The notes beneath the pieces were generated by a model. It ran no database searches and was not told where the DNA came from. It saw only the letters and a program-made list of their open reading frames with translations. A stretch of 64,000 nucleotides of DNA from Streptomyces sp. cf386. Its GTDB lineage: Bacteria > Actinomycetota > Actinomycetes > Streptomycetales > Streptomycetaceae. The first letter of the stretch is position 1. Each line of letters opens with the position of its first letter. The DNA lies in NCBI RefSeq assembly GCF_900103585.1, contig NZ_FNHV01000011.1:286987-350986 (forward strand), read 5' to 3'. A program made the position numbers and the translations under genes. This document shows positions 44,022-52,230 of the stretch, one piece after another.

Positions 44022-45452
44022 ATGCGGAACCGCATCTCCGTCGCCCTCCTCGCTGCGGCCCTGACCCCGCTCGCGTTCACCCTCTCCGCCCCCGCCGCGC
44101 ACGCCGCCACGGCCGCCAAGCCGTACGACTTCAACGGCGACGGCCGCGTCGACCTCGCGATCGGCGCGCCGGGCGCCACCGTGGGCGGGAAGGCCAAGGC
44201 GGGCGCCGTGTCCGTCGTCTACGGCGGCTCCAGCGGGCTGAAGACCTCGACGCGGACCCTCATCACCCAGAACACGGCCGGCGTCCCGGGCACCGCCGAG
44301 GCCGACGACGCCTTCGGAACCGCCGTCGCCTCCGCCGACCTCAACACCGACGGGTACGCGGATCTGCTGATCGGCGCGCCCGGCGAGGACGTCAACGGGG
44401 ACACCAACGACGGCACGGTCGTCGCGATCTGGGGCTCCAAGTCGGGGCTGTCCGGGGCCCGTTCGGTGCCCAACCCGCTCGACGAGGACCTCGACCGCTA
44501 CGGCCAGTCGCTGACGGTCGGCGACGTCGAGTACGACGGCGACCTGGACATCGTCATCGGCTCCACCGGCCCGGTCGGGCTGACCTTCATCAACGGCCCG
44601 TTCACCAGGACCAGTTCCTTCCAGGGCGGTTCGGGCTCGGGCTTCTACGACACCCACTCCACGTCGTACGGCATCACGTCCCTGTCCCTCGGGCACGTCT
44701 CGGCCTCCTGGGAGACCAACCTCGTCGTGCACGGCCGCAAGCTGGGCACCGACGACGCGGTCACCCACCTGGTGACCGACCCGTCCATCGGCAACTACAC
44801 CGACTGGTGGCAGGAACTGCCCTCCGGATACGTCTCCGCCCTCGGCGACATCGACAAGGACGGGCACGCGGACATCGCGATCGGCAACGAGCGCGAGACC
44901 TCCGCCGACCCGGCGGGCGCCAAGGGCGGCAAGGTGACGGTGGTCTACGGCGGTCCGGCCGGCGTCGACCCGTCCCGCACCCCGCTCGTCCTCACCCAGG
45001 ACACCGCCGGTGTCCCCGGCGCCTCCGAGTCCGGCGACCGCTTCGGCAGCGGCGTCTGGCTCGGGGACCTCAACGGCGACGGCTACGCCGACCTGGCCGT
45101 CGGCGCGTCCGGCGAGAACTCCGGGGCCGGCGCGGTGACCGTCCTGTACGGCTCGGCATCGGGGCTCAAGACCTCCGGCGTCCAGTCCCTCACGCAGAAC
45201 ACCGCCGGCGTCCCCGGCACCTCCGAGTCGAACGACCGCTTCGGCGCCCGCGTCCTGCTCGCCGACCACTCCGGCGACGGCCGCGCCGAACTCACCGTCT
45301 CCGCGACCGGCGAGAACGGCGACGGCGCGATCTGGTCCCTGCGCGGCGCGACGACCGGGGTGACGACCGGCGGCGCGATCAGCTTCGGCCCCGGAACGAC
45401 GGGCGTGTCCACCGCGGGCGGCCCGGCATACGGCGCGGCCCTCAACTCCTGA
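44022..45452 (+). CDS. Secreted FG-GAP seven-bladed beta-propeller protein E
   Basis: 476 residues from ATG 44022 (MRNRISVALLAAALTPLAFT), signal peptide ending AAHAATA. The open frame reaching back to 42720 is antisense-like shadow of gene D. Blade loops: DFNGDGRVD, DLNTDGYAD, DVEYDGDLD, a fourth that has lost its Ca loop (HVSASWETN), DIDKDGHAD, DLNGDGYAD and DHSGDGRAE. 35 bases after gene D, so in the same transcript. Confidence 0.9.
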   Translation: MRNRISVALLAAALTPLAFTLSAPAAHAATAAKPYDFNGDGRVDLAIGAPGATVGGKAKAGAVSVVYGGSSGLKTSTRTLITQNTAGVPGTAEADDAFGTAVASADLNTDGYADLLIGAPGEDVNGDTNDGTVVAIWGSKSGLSGARSVPNPLDEDLDRYGQSLTVGDVEYDGDLDIVIGSTGPVGLTFINGPFTRTSSFQGGSGSGFYDTHSTSYGITSLSLGHVSASWETNLVVHGRKLGTDDAVTHLVTDPSIGNYTDWWQELPSGYVSALGDIDKDGHADIAIGNERETSADPAGAKGGKVTVVYGGPAGVDPSRTPLVLTQDTAGVPGASESGDRFGSGVWLGDLNGDGYADLAVGASGENSGAGAVTVLYGSASGLKTSGVQSLTQNTAGVPGTSESNDRFGARVLLADHSGDGRAELTVSATGENGDGAIWSLRGATTGVTTGGAISFGPGTTGVSTAGGPAYGAALNS

Positions 45453-45488
45453 GCTCCTGAACTCCCCTATCCTGAAAGGGACTTCACC

Positions 45489-46922
45489 ATGCGCAAGCGC
45501 ACCCTGCTGCTGGCGGCCACGCTCACCACGGGCCTGCTGTCCGCCCTGCCCGCCACCAGCGCCTCCGCCGCCCCCTCGGGCCTGGCCGGCGACATCAACG
45601 GCGACGGCTACCGCGACGCCGTCATCACGGCGCCCCTCGCCAAGATCGCCGGCAAGAGCAACGCCGGCTACGTCGCCGTCGTCTACGGCAGCGCGAGCGG
45701 CCTGAACACCAGCACGCGGCAGATCATCAGCCAGGACACCGCCGGGATCCCCGGCGTCCCGGAGAGCGGCGACTACTTCGGCGACCGCGTCACCACCGGC
45801 GACCTGGACGGCGACGGCTACACCGACATCGTCGTCGGCGTGCACGCCGAGCAGATCGGCTCGACCGGCGACTCCGGCGTCCTGACGGTGCTGTGGGGCG
45901 GCGCGAGCGGGATCAAGTCCGGCACCGACATCTCCTCCCCGCTCCCCGAGAACCGGAACGAGCTGGGCTGGTCCGTGGCGACCGGCGACTTCGACGGCGA
46001 CGGCGACACCGACCTCGCGGCGGCGAACATCGCCTACCCGGAGCTGAACGTCTTCAAGGGCCCGATCTCCCGCACCGGCCAGGCCACGGAGCTCGTCGGC
46101 ATCGACACCTACGAGCAGACCGGCATCAACACCGACCAGATCGTCGCGGGTGACGTCACCGGCGACGGCACGTCGGACCTGCTGGTCATGGGCCAGGAGG
46201 AGATCACCGACGGCTACCGCACCCGCAGCGTCCTCTACAAGGGATCGGCGGCCGGCCTCACCCCCGGCAGCAAGGTCGCGGGCGGCTACGCGGCGGTCAT
46301 CGCGGACGTGAACAAGGACGGCTTCGGCGACATCGTCACCGGCAACTTCATGGAGAAGTCGACCGACGAGCCCAACGGCGGCCTGGGCGGCGCGGTCACC
46401 GTCACCTACGGCGCCGCGGGCGGCCTGAGCACCCGCACCCCGGTCCGGATCACCCAGGACACCGCGGGCGTGCCCGGCGCGTCCGAGAAGAACGACGCCT
46501 TCGGCTGGAGCCTCGACGCCGGTGACACCAACGGCGACGGCTACACCGACATCGCGGTCGGCGTCGCCAACGAGGACCTGGGCGCGAAGAAGGACGCCGG
46601 CTCGGTCGTGATCCTGCGCGGCGCCGCGTCCGGCCTGACCGGCACCGGCTCCCAGGCCTTCTCGCAGGACACCAGCGGGGTGCCGGGCACCGCCGAGTCG
46701 TACGACTACTTCGGCCACTCCGTCCTGCTCACCGACGCCGGCAACGACGGCCGCGCCGAGCTGGTCACCGGCGCCCGCGGCGAGAACGACGGCGCGGGCT
46801 CCGCCTGGACCCTGCGCGGCAGCGCCTCCGGCATCACGACCACCGGCGCGAAGTCCTTCGGCAGCACGACGGTGGGCGGGCCGTCGGGCCTCACCTACTT
46901 CGGCGACGTACTGGCGGGCTGA
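45489..46922 (+). CDS. Secreted FG-GAP seven-bladed beta-propeller protein F
   Basis: 477 residues from ATG 45489 with GAAAGGGA upstream. Signal peptide MRKRTLLLAATLTTGLLSAL is almost the same as that of protein D. Blade loops: DINGDGYRD, DLDGDGYTD, DFDGDGDTD, DVTGDGTSD, DVNKDGFGD, DTNGDGYTD and DAGNDGRAE. Last of the array; 36 bases from gene E. Function unknown, extracellular. Confidence 0.9.
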   Translation: MRKRTLLLAATLTTGLLSALPATSASAAPSGLAGDINGDGYRDAVITAPLAKIAGKSNAGYVAVVYGSASGLNTSTRQIISQDTAGIPGVPESGDYFGDRVTTGDLDGDGYTDIVVGVHAEQIGSTGDSGVLTVLWGGASGIKSGTDISSPLPENRNELGWSVATGDFDGDGDTDLAAANIAYPELNVFKGPISRTGQATELVGIDTYEQTGINTDQIVAGDVTGDGTSDLLVMGQEEITDGYRTRSVLYKGSAAGLTPGSKVAGGYAAVIADVNKDGFGDIVTGNFMEKSTDEPNGGLGGAVTVTYGAAGGLSTRTPVRITQDTAGVPGASEKNDAFGWSLDAGDTNGDGYTDIAVGVANEDLGAKKDAGSVVILRGAASGLTGTGSQAFSQDTSGVPGTAESYDYFGHSVLLTDAGNDGRAELVTGARGENDGAGSAWTLRGSASGITTTGAKSFGSTTVGGPSGLTYFGDVLAG

Positions 46923-47088
46923 CCCGCACGTCCTGCCGCGGTGAGCGTCTCCCGTACGTCCAAACCCTGAACGACCACGGAGAACAGCACCGTCCCTCCC
47001 CTAGGGGATGTCACAGCTCGGCCGCAAAGCCGGGCCCGAACCGCAGGGCCCGGCACGCGGATCTCCAGGACCAGGTACGTTCGAAGAC

Positions 47089-48036
47089 GTGGCTGGATTC
47101 AGGATCGGACGGGGCAGCCGGAACAACGGCACCCCGCAGACGCGCCCCCAACAACCTCCGTACGGGCAGCAGGCGCCCCAGGGACCGTCGTACGGCTATC
47201 CTCCGCCGTCGCAGCAGCCGTACGGCGGCTCGGGCGGCGGCGGTGGCGGCTGGCCGCAGGCCAACGGCGGTGGCGGCCACGGCGGTTACGGCGCAGGCGG
47301 TCACGGTGGGCACGGCGGCAGTCACGGCGAGCCGGAGTACTTCGGCGACGGCGGCTACCCGCAGGGCCCGGGCGGCGCCCCGGACCCGTACGCGGCGAAC
47401 AACCCGGGCCACACCCAGGCCTTCTCGGTCGGCGACGACCCCTACAACCAGGGCGAGACCTACCAGGCGGGCGCGGCCCCGGCCGGCCCGATCGGCCCCC
47501 GCCTGCACTGGAAGCAGCTGCTCCGCGGCATCGTCCTCTCCCCCACGCAGACCTTCCTCCAGATGCGGGACTACACGATGTGGGGCCCCGCCCTCGTCGT
47601 GACCTTCCTCTACGGCCTCCTGGCCGTCTTCGGCTTCGACACCGCACGCGAGGACGCGATCAACGCGACCCTCTCCAACGCGGTCCCCATCGTCCTGACG
47701 ACCGCGGTCGCCATGGTCCTGTCGTCCTTCGTCCTGGGCGTGGTCACCCACACCCTGGCCCGCCAGCTCGGCGGCGACGGCGCCTGGCAGCCCACGGTCG
47801 GCCTCTCCATGCTGATCATGTCCCTCACGGACGCCCCCCGCCTGATCTTCGCGATGTTCGCCGGCGGCGACGCGACGTTCGTCCAGGCCCTCGGCTGGGC
47901 GACGTGGGTGGCAGCGGGCGCCCTCCTGACCCTGATGGTGCACAAGTCCCACGACCTGCCGTGGCCGAAGGCGCTGGGCGCGAGCGCGATCCAGCTGGTC
48001 GCGTTGCTGTCGATCGTGAAGCTGGGCACGTTCTAG
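47089..48036 (+). CDS. Yip1-family membrane protein
   Basis: 315 residues if GTG 47089 (VAGFRIGRGSRNNGTPQ) is used, the start I expect from Streptomyces relatives; ATG 47008 would add 27 residues. A long Pro/Gln/Gly/His-rich cytoplasmic N-terminus precedes the Yip1 domain: LHWKQLLRGIVLSPTQTFLQ, then about five membrane helices (PALVVTFLYGLLAVFGF and so on). Function unknown in bacteria. Confidence 0.83.
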   Translation: MAGFRIGRGSRNNGTPQTRPQQPPYGQQAPQGPSYGYPPPSQQPYGGSGGGGGGWPQANGGGGHGGYGAGGHGGHGGSHGEPEYFGDGGYPQGPGGAPDPYAANNPGHTQAFSVGDDPYNQGETYQAGAAPAGPIGPRLHWKQLLRGIVLSPTQTFLQMRDYTMWGPALVVTFLYGLLAVFGFDTAREDAINATLSNAVPIVLTTAVAMVLSSFVLGVVTHTLARQLGGDGAWQPTVGLSMLIMSLTDAPRLIFAMFAGGDATFVQALGWATWVAAGALLTLMVHKSHDLPWPKALGASAIQLVALLSIVKLGTF

Positions 48037-48043
48037 CAGCCTC

Positions 48044-48071
48044 TGCGGGATGCGGGATGCGGGATGCGGGA
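48044..48071. repeat. Heptamer tandem repeat
   Basis: Four exact copies of TGCGGGA directly after the Yip1 gene and before its terminator. Confidence 0.9.
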
Positions 48072-48078
48072 TGACGTA

Positions 48079-48115
48079 GGAAAGGGCCCCCGGCACACGG
48101 CCGGGGGCCCTTTCC
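48079..48115. terminator. Hairpin between convergent Yip1 and phosphoribosyltransferase genes
   Basis: Perfect 16-bp stem (48079-48094 with 48100-48115) and a 5-base loop; GC-rich core with AAA/TTT flanks. Confidence 0.9.
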
Positions 48116-48137
48116 CTTACCTGCTCGACTGCTCGAC

Positions 48138-48641
48138 TCAGGCGTCGAGCACCTGCCCGTCCCGCCGGACGACGGGGGGCTCGACACTCCACGGGAAGTT
48201 GATCCAGTCATCGGTGCGCTTCCACACGTACTCGCACTTCACGAGGGAGTGGGACTTCTCATAGATGACGGCGGACCGCACCTCGGCGACATGATCGAGG
48301 CAGAAGTCGTGCACGAGCTTCAGCGTCTTGCCGGTGTCGGCGACGTCGTCGGCGATCAGCACCTTCTTGTCGGTGAAGTCGATCGCGTTGGGGACGGGGG
48401 CGAGCATGACGGGCATCTCAAGCGTGGTCCCCACACCCGTATAGAACTCGACGTTCACCAGATGCAGGTTCTTGCAGTCGAGGGCGTAGGCCAGCCCACC
48501 CGCGACGAAGACCCCGCCGCGGGCGATGCTGAGCACGATGTCCGGCTCGTACCCGTCGTCGGCGATGGTCTGCGCGAGCTCGCGGACGGCGGTGCCGAAC
48601 AGCTCGTAGGTGAGGTTCTCCCGCACAGGCTGATCACTCAT
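48138..48641 (-). CDS. Phosphoribosyltransferase (purine salvage type)
   Basis: 167 residues from ATG 48641 (MSDQPVRENLTYELFGTAV); ATG 48665 would add eight residues. PRPP-binding loop KKVLIADDVADTGKTL and the N-terminal DIVLSIARGGVFVAGGLA are clear. The family converts a free purine base and PRPP to the nucleotide; close Streptomyces relatives are annotated as hypoxanthine/guanine or xanthine types, which I cannot separate here. Sits just downstream of dcd on the same strand, a nucleotide-metabolism pair. Confidence 0.88.
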   Translation of the reverse strand: MSDQPVRENLTYELFGTAVRELAQTIADDGYEPDIVLSIARGGVFVAGGLAYALDCKNLHLVNVEFYTGVGTTLEMPVMLAPVPNAIDFTDKKVLIADDVADTGKTLKLVHDFCLDHVAEVRSAVIYEKSHSLVKCEYVWKRTDDWINFPWSVEPPVVRRDGQVLDA

Positions 48642-48685
48642 GGCACCGCTCGTCCCGTCACTCATCCCGCTGCTCACCCCTCCAC

Positions 48686-49261
48686 TCACACCTGAGTCCG
48701 ATGGAAGTTCTGGAAGGACCGGGAGGCCGTGGGCCCGCGCTGCCCCTGATACCGGGATCCGTACCGCTCGCTCCCGTACGGGAACTCGGCGGGCGAGCTG
48801 AGCCGGAACATGCACAGCTGGCCGATCTTCATGCCGGGCCAGAGCTTGATGGGGAGCGTGGCGAGGTTGGACAGCTCAAGGGTGACGTGCCCGCTGAAGC
48901 CGGGGTCGATGAACCCGGCGGTGGAGTGGGTGACGAGCCCGAGCCGCCCGAGGGAGGACTTCCCCTCAAGCCGGGAAGCAAGATCGTCGGGCAGGGAGAT
49001 GACCTCGTACGTCGAGGCGAGCACGAACTCCCCGGGGTGCAGGATGAACGGCTCATCACCCTCGGGCTCGACGAGCCGCGTCAGATCCGCCTGCTCGACG
49101 GAAGGGTCGATGTGCGGGTACCGGTGGTTCTCGAACACCCGGAAATACCGGTCCAGCCGCACATCGACGCTCGACGGCTGCACCATGGATTCGTCATAGG
49201 GATCGATCCGTACCCGCCCGGCGTCGATCTCGGCCCGGATGTCTTTGTCAGAGAGAAGCAC
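48686..49261 (-). CDS. dcd: dCTP deaminase
   Basis: 191 residues from ATG 49261 (MLLSDKDIRAEIDAGRVRID), full family length. Conserved MVQPSSVDVRLDRYFRVF, GKSSLGRLGLVTHSTAGFID (ending near the catalytic Glu segment HVTLELSN) and the C-terminal YQGQRGPTASR. Converts dCTP to dUTP as a source of dTMP; whether it also hydrolyses dUTP cannot be told. Followed by the phosphoribosyltransferase gene. Confidence 0.97.
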   Translation of the reverse strand: MLLSDKDIRAEIDAGRVRIDPYDESMVQPSSVDVRLDRYFRVFENHRYPHIDPSVEQADLTRLVEPEGDEPFILHPGEFVLASTYEVISLPDDLASRLEGKSSLGRLGLVTHSTAGFIDPGFSGHVTLELSNLATLPIKLWPGMKIGQLCMFRLSSPAEFPYGSERYGSRYQGQRGPTASRSFQNFHRTQV

Positions 49262-49361
49262 GCCCCGAGGATACGCAAGGCGCGCGGAACGACCACAATC
49301 GTGCCGTCCGCGCGCCTGGCGCTACCTGGGATCCTTCTCTACGGCTACTGCTGCTTGCCGC

Positions 49362-49388
49362 TGCTACTGCTGCTACTGCTGCTACCGC
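49362..49388. repeat. 9-bp tandem repeat covering a stop codon
   Basis: Three copies of TGCTACTGC (last with one change). On the minus strand they read TAG-CAG-CAG, so the stop of the small gene 49382-49540 is repeated twice more in frame. Confidence 0.85.
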
Positions 49389-49540
49389 TTCTCCAACTGC
49401 ACCGGCACCACACTGCGGAGCCGGGCACAGCGAGGACATCGAACGAGCCGGCCGGGACCGAGGCGCTCGGCCTGCTGCATCGGGAACGAAGCGGTGCTGA
49501 ACACGTGCCCATCGGCACAACGGACGACGGTGCGCTCCAT
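49382..49540 (-). CDS. Small zinc-ribbon-like protein, 52 residues
   Basis: Too short for many ORF callers. ATG 49540 with AGGA five bases upstream. Sequence runs MERTVVRCADGHVFSTASF, then MQQAERLGPGRLVRCPRCAR, then LRSVVPVQLEKR. The single Cys8, His12 and the CPRC pair (Cys35/Cys38) form a likely zinc site. Codon use fits Streptomyces coding sequence (mostly G/C third positions), and I recall very similar short proteins from other Streptomyces. Role unknown. Confidence 0.7.
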   Translation of the reverse strand: MERTVVRCADGHVFSTASFPMQQAERLGPGRLVRCPRCARLRSVVPVQLEKR

Positions 49541-49828
49541 CAAGTCCTAGAGTCCCTTCCCCAAGAGCCGCGTCTGGCTGCTGCCTGCCTGACGACGAGA
49601 GGCCACATTACGGGATCAAAGGGACGGCCCTCCAGGCGGCACTCCGACCCCACCCGGACCCTCTCCGACCCCTCCACCGTACGCCCCAACTCCGGTCCCC
49701 CGCACCCGGATCCCACTCCCCGAAACGCACTCCGACCCCAGGGCTTCAGCGCCCGGGGCCGGAGATGAGGTATGGTGACGAGGCGATCGGACACCGCCTC
49801 CGGATCTTCATCGCGGCGGGCGTCTTAC

Positions 49829-49902
49829 GCGGGTGTAGTTTAATGGTAGAACATCAGCTTCCCAAGCTGAGAGCGCGAGTTCGATTCTCGTCACCCGCTC
49901 CA
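49829..49902 (+). tRNA. tRNA-Gly (anticodon CCC)
   Basis: Acceptor GCGGGTG pairs with CACCCGC, D arm GTTTAATGGTAGAAC, anticodon loop TTCCCAA giving CCC, T arm with TTCGATT, discriminator T and an encoded CCA. Its 3' half is repeated at 61340-61417, marking it as an integration site. Confidence 0.96.
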
Positions 49903-49935
49903 TATTGAAACCCCAGGTCAGCGGCCTGGGGTTTG
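49857..49935 (+). repeat. attL-like direct repeat
   Basis: 79 bases from the tRNA anticodon arm through the following hairpin. The copy at 61340-61417 differs by four substitutions and one deleted base. Confidence 0.85.
49908..49934 (+). terminator. tRNA-Gly terminator
   Basis: AAACCCCAGG, 7-base loop, CCTGGGGTTT: a perfect 10-bp stem followed by a T-rich run, five bases after the tRNA CCA. Confidence 0.85.
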
Positions 49936-49977
49936 TTTGTTGTCTAGACCATTTCCGGGTTCCGCGCCCTCCGTGTG

Positions 49978-50300
49978 CGCTAAGTCGCCGGCATCGCACC
50001 CGAAGGCGACGAGGAAGCCTGCCGCTTGGGCCGCCGTCCGCCACGCCGACGACCACATCCATATCGACGCCACCCTCGTACGCCAGGACGGCCGTCGCCC
50101 CCAGCGCGCCGTCCAGCGCGAAGCCCGCCAGATCGAAGTCGACTACGGGCTGAGGCGGTTGAAGCCGGGCGACGGCACCGCCGCCAAACGCCCCACCAGC
50201 GAGGAACACTTCAAGGCCAAGCGCCTGGGCCAAGACGCCACCTCCCACGATGTCCTGCGCCTGCGGGTCCGCCGCCTCGGCGAACGCCACGCACCCGGCC
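49978..50300 (+). pseudogene. Relaxase/mobilization nuclease fragment
   Basis: In-frame segment AAVRHADDHIHIDATLVRQD, then QIEVDYGLRRLKPGDGTAAK and RPTSEEHFKAKRLG, matches the middle of actinobacterial VirD2/MobA-type relaxases, including the metal-binding His-x-His. The N-terminal catalytic Tyr region and the C-terminus are absent; the frame then runs into antisense of the MFS gene. A dead remnant of the conjugative part of the island. Confidence 0.75.
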
Positions 50301-50443
50301 CACGAGCCGAGGCAGCCAGGGCTCGTAGGGTCACACAACGCCCGGCTGCTCCCGTCCAACCAGCGGGAGCCACTCCAGTGCCGCGGTCGTCACCAGCACG
50401 TAGGCGCTGGTGGTGTCCGCTTCCACCGGCGGGGCAGGCCGGG

Positions 50444-51679
50444 TCACCGGCTGCTCGCGGTGGCGGCGATGACAGGGAGTACGGCGAGGGCAAGGATGCC
50501 ACCGGTGAGGGCGAGGACGGGGTAGCCGGCGGCGGAGACGACGAGGCCGGACGAGAGGCCGCCGGTGGCGCCGGCGATGGCGATGGAGACGTCGACCACG
50601 CCCTGGGTCTTGGCGCGGGTGGCCAGCGGGACGGCGTCGGTGATCATCGCGGTGCCTGAGACGAGACCGAGGTTCCAGCCCAGCCCCAGGAGGGCGAGGG
50701 CCAGGGCGAGCGGGGCGATGGAGTCCGCGGGCGCCGCGGCGGCGGTGATTCCGGCGGCCAGGAGGGTGAGGCCGGAGGCGGCGGCGGTCGCCGTACGGCC
50801 ATGGCGGTCGACGAGCCAGCCGGTCAGTGGGGAGGGCAGGTACATGGCGCCGACGTGGATGGCGATGACCAGGCCGGAGGCCGCCGTGCCGTGCCCGTGG
50901 TCGTGCATGTGCACGGGGGTCATCGTCATGATCGCGACCATGACGAGCTGGGTGAGGATCATCGTCAGCGCGCCCGGTATCAGCCCCGGCCCTCGGGTCT
51001 TCACCTCGGTGGCGCCCGTCCCCTGCCGAAGGTCGAGGCTGCGGGCGAGCAGCAGCGGGTCCGGGCGCAGCCAGGCTGCGAGGACGAGGGCAGCCAGCGC
51101 GTAGGCAGTACCGGAGAGCAGGAACGGCCCGGCCAGGGTGGGGATGCCCAGGCTGTCGGCGAAACGGCCGGTGGGTGCGGCGAGGTTGGGGCCGACCACA
51201 CCGCCGAGGGTGGTGGCGACCAGGACGGTGGACACGGCGCGGGCGCGGTGGGCGGGGGCGGCGAGGTCGGCTCCGGCGTACCGGGCCTGGAGGTTCGTCG
51301 CCGTGCCGGCGCCGTAGACGAACAGGGCGATGAAGAGCAGTACAGGGTTGTCGGCGACGGCGGCGGCGATGACGCCCGCGCTGCCGACGGCGCCGGTCAG
51401 GTACCCCACGGCCAGGCCGGGCCGGCGGCCGCGGGCCTGGGAGATGCGGCCGATGGTGACGGCGGCCAGCGCCGAGCCTGCGGTGAACAGGGCGCTGGGC
51501 AGACCCGCGAGGTCGGTGGAGCCGAGCATGTCCTGCGCGAGCAGGGCTCCGACAGTGATGCCGGCCGCGAGCCCCGCCCCGCTCAGGATCTGGCTGCCGA
51601 CCAGGACGGTGAGGACGCGGCGCTGCGCCTCCGGCCCGAGCGATATAGCGGCGGTGTCGGCTGAGGCGGTGTCGGTCAC
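50444..51679 (-). CDS. MFS transporter
   Basis: 411 residues from GTG 51679 with GGAGG nine bases upstream; the frame above it is Arg/Pro shadow. About twelve membrane helices; the loop motif is IGRISQARGRRPGLAVGYL and the second half has LTGWLVDRHGRTATAAASG. A His-rich external loop (VHMHDHGHGTA) is unusual. Probable drug or metabolite exporter, first cargo gene of the island and last of a likely four-gene minus-strand run. Confidence 0.88.
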   Translation of the reverse strand: MTDTASADTAAISLGPEAQRRVLTVLVGSQILSGAGLAAGITVGALLAQDMLGSTDLAGLPSALFTAGSALAAVTIGRISQARGRRPGLAVGYLTGAVGSAGVIAAAVADNPVLLFIALFVYGAGTATNLQARYAGADLAAPAHRARAVSTVLVATTLGGVVGPNLAAPTGRFADSLGIPTLAGPFLLSGTAYALAALVLAAWLRPDPLLLARSLDLRQGTGATEVKTRGPGLIPGALTMILTQLVMVAIMTMTPVHMHDHGHGTAASGLVIAIHVGAMYLPSPLTGWLVDRHGRTATAAASGLTLLAAGITAAAAPADSIAPLALALALLGLGWNLGLVSGTAMITDAVPLATRAKTQGVVDVSIAIAGATGGLSSGLVVSAAGYPVLALTGGILALAVLPVIAATASSR

Positions 51680-51699
51680 GGACGGTTTCCTCCCTCCCG

Positions 51700-52230
51700 C
51701 TACAGGACGTCTACGACGAGATAGCCGTCGATGCGGCGTACGTGCTCGCTGTCGGGGTCGGGTGGGAGCACGTGCCCGAGGTCGCCCGCGCGGACCTCGC
51801 TGATCCACTGGTCGTGCTGGTACTCGTGGTTGATGAGCGCGGTGAGCAGGTGGGTGGCCACGACCGTGAGTTGGGTGGGGGCGCCGACCCGGCCGGCGGC
51901 GATGTCACCGATGCGGGCGTGGACGCGTTCCGCGACGGTCGTGCGGAACTCGGTGAGCCGTTTCACCGTGGGCAGCGTGCCGCGGAACTTCTCCGGATTG
52001 GCCGAGTCCATGAGCCCGTCCAGTTCCGGGTCCGGGCTGGGCTCGGCCGCGGTGAGGTTGCGGATCATGAAGTGGGCGACATGGGCCTGATGGCCCAGGT
52101 GCCAGCCGATGGCGCTGGAGTTCTCGTGCGGGCGCCAGGTCACCTCGTCCGGGGTGAGGTCGCGCCACAGGTCGTCGGTGTAGGCGCGGGCGCGGTCGTA
52201 CTCGCGCAGCAACGCGTCTATCGGGAGCAT
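51700..52230 (-). CDS. DinB-family putative metalloenzyme
   Basis: 176 residues from ATG 52230 (MLPIDALLREYDRARAYTDD). Four-helix DinB/YfiT fold with the metal-ligand His candidates in SSAIGWHLGHQAHVAHFM and NHEYQHDQWI. Some members are thiol-dependent S-transferases (bacillithiol or mycothiol users). Overlaps the amine oxidase gene by 13 bases, so the two are coupled. Confidence 0.83.
   Translation of the reverse strand: MLPIDALLREYDRARAYTDDLWRDLTPDEVTWRPHENSSAIGWHLGHQAHVAHFMIRNLTAAEPSPDPELDGLMDSANPEKFRGTLPTVKRLTEFRTTVAERVHARIGDIAAGRVGAPTQLTVVATHLLTALINHEYQHDQWISEVRAGDLGHVLPPDPDSEHVRRIDGYLVVDVL

Noticed and set aside
43659..46718. Minus-strand open frame of 1019 codons opposite FG-GAP genes D-F
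   Set aside because: Same cause as above: complement of GC-rich repeats, low-complexity Gly/Val/Arg protein, no ribosome site.
35282..46922. Repeated Asp-rich DNA phrases as a CRISPR-like array
   Set aside because: The repeats are in-frame protein motifs with irregular spacing and variable sequence; no direct repeat/spacer structure is present.
49239..49550. Cys-rich plus-strand ORF (ACRCYCCYCCYR)
   Set aside because: It is antisense to the small zinc-ribbon gene and to a 9-bp tandem repeat, which explains the Cys/Tyr run; no ribosome site.
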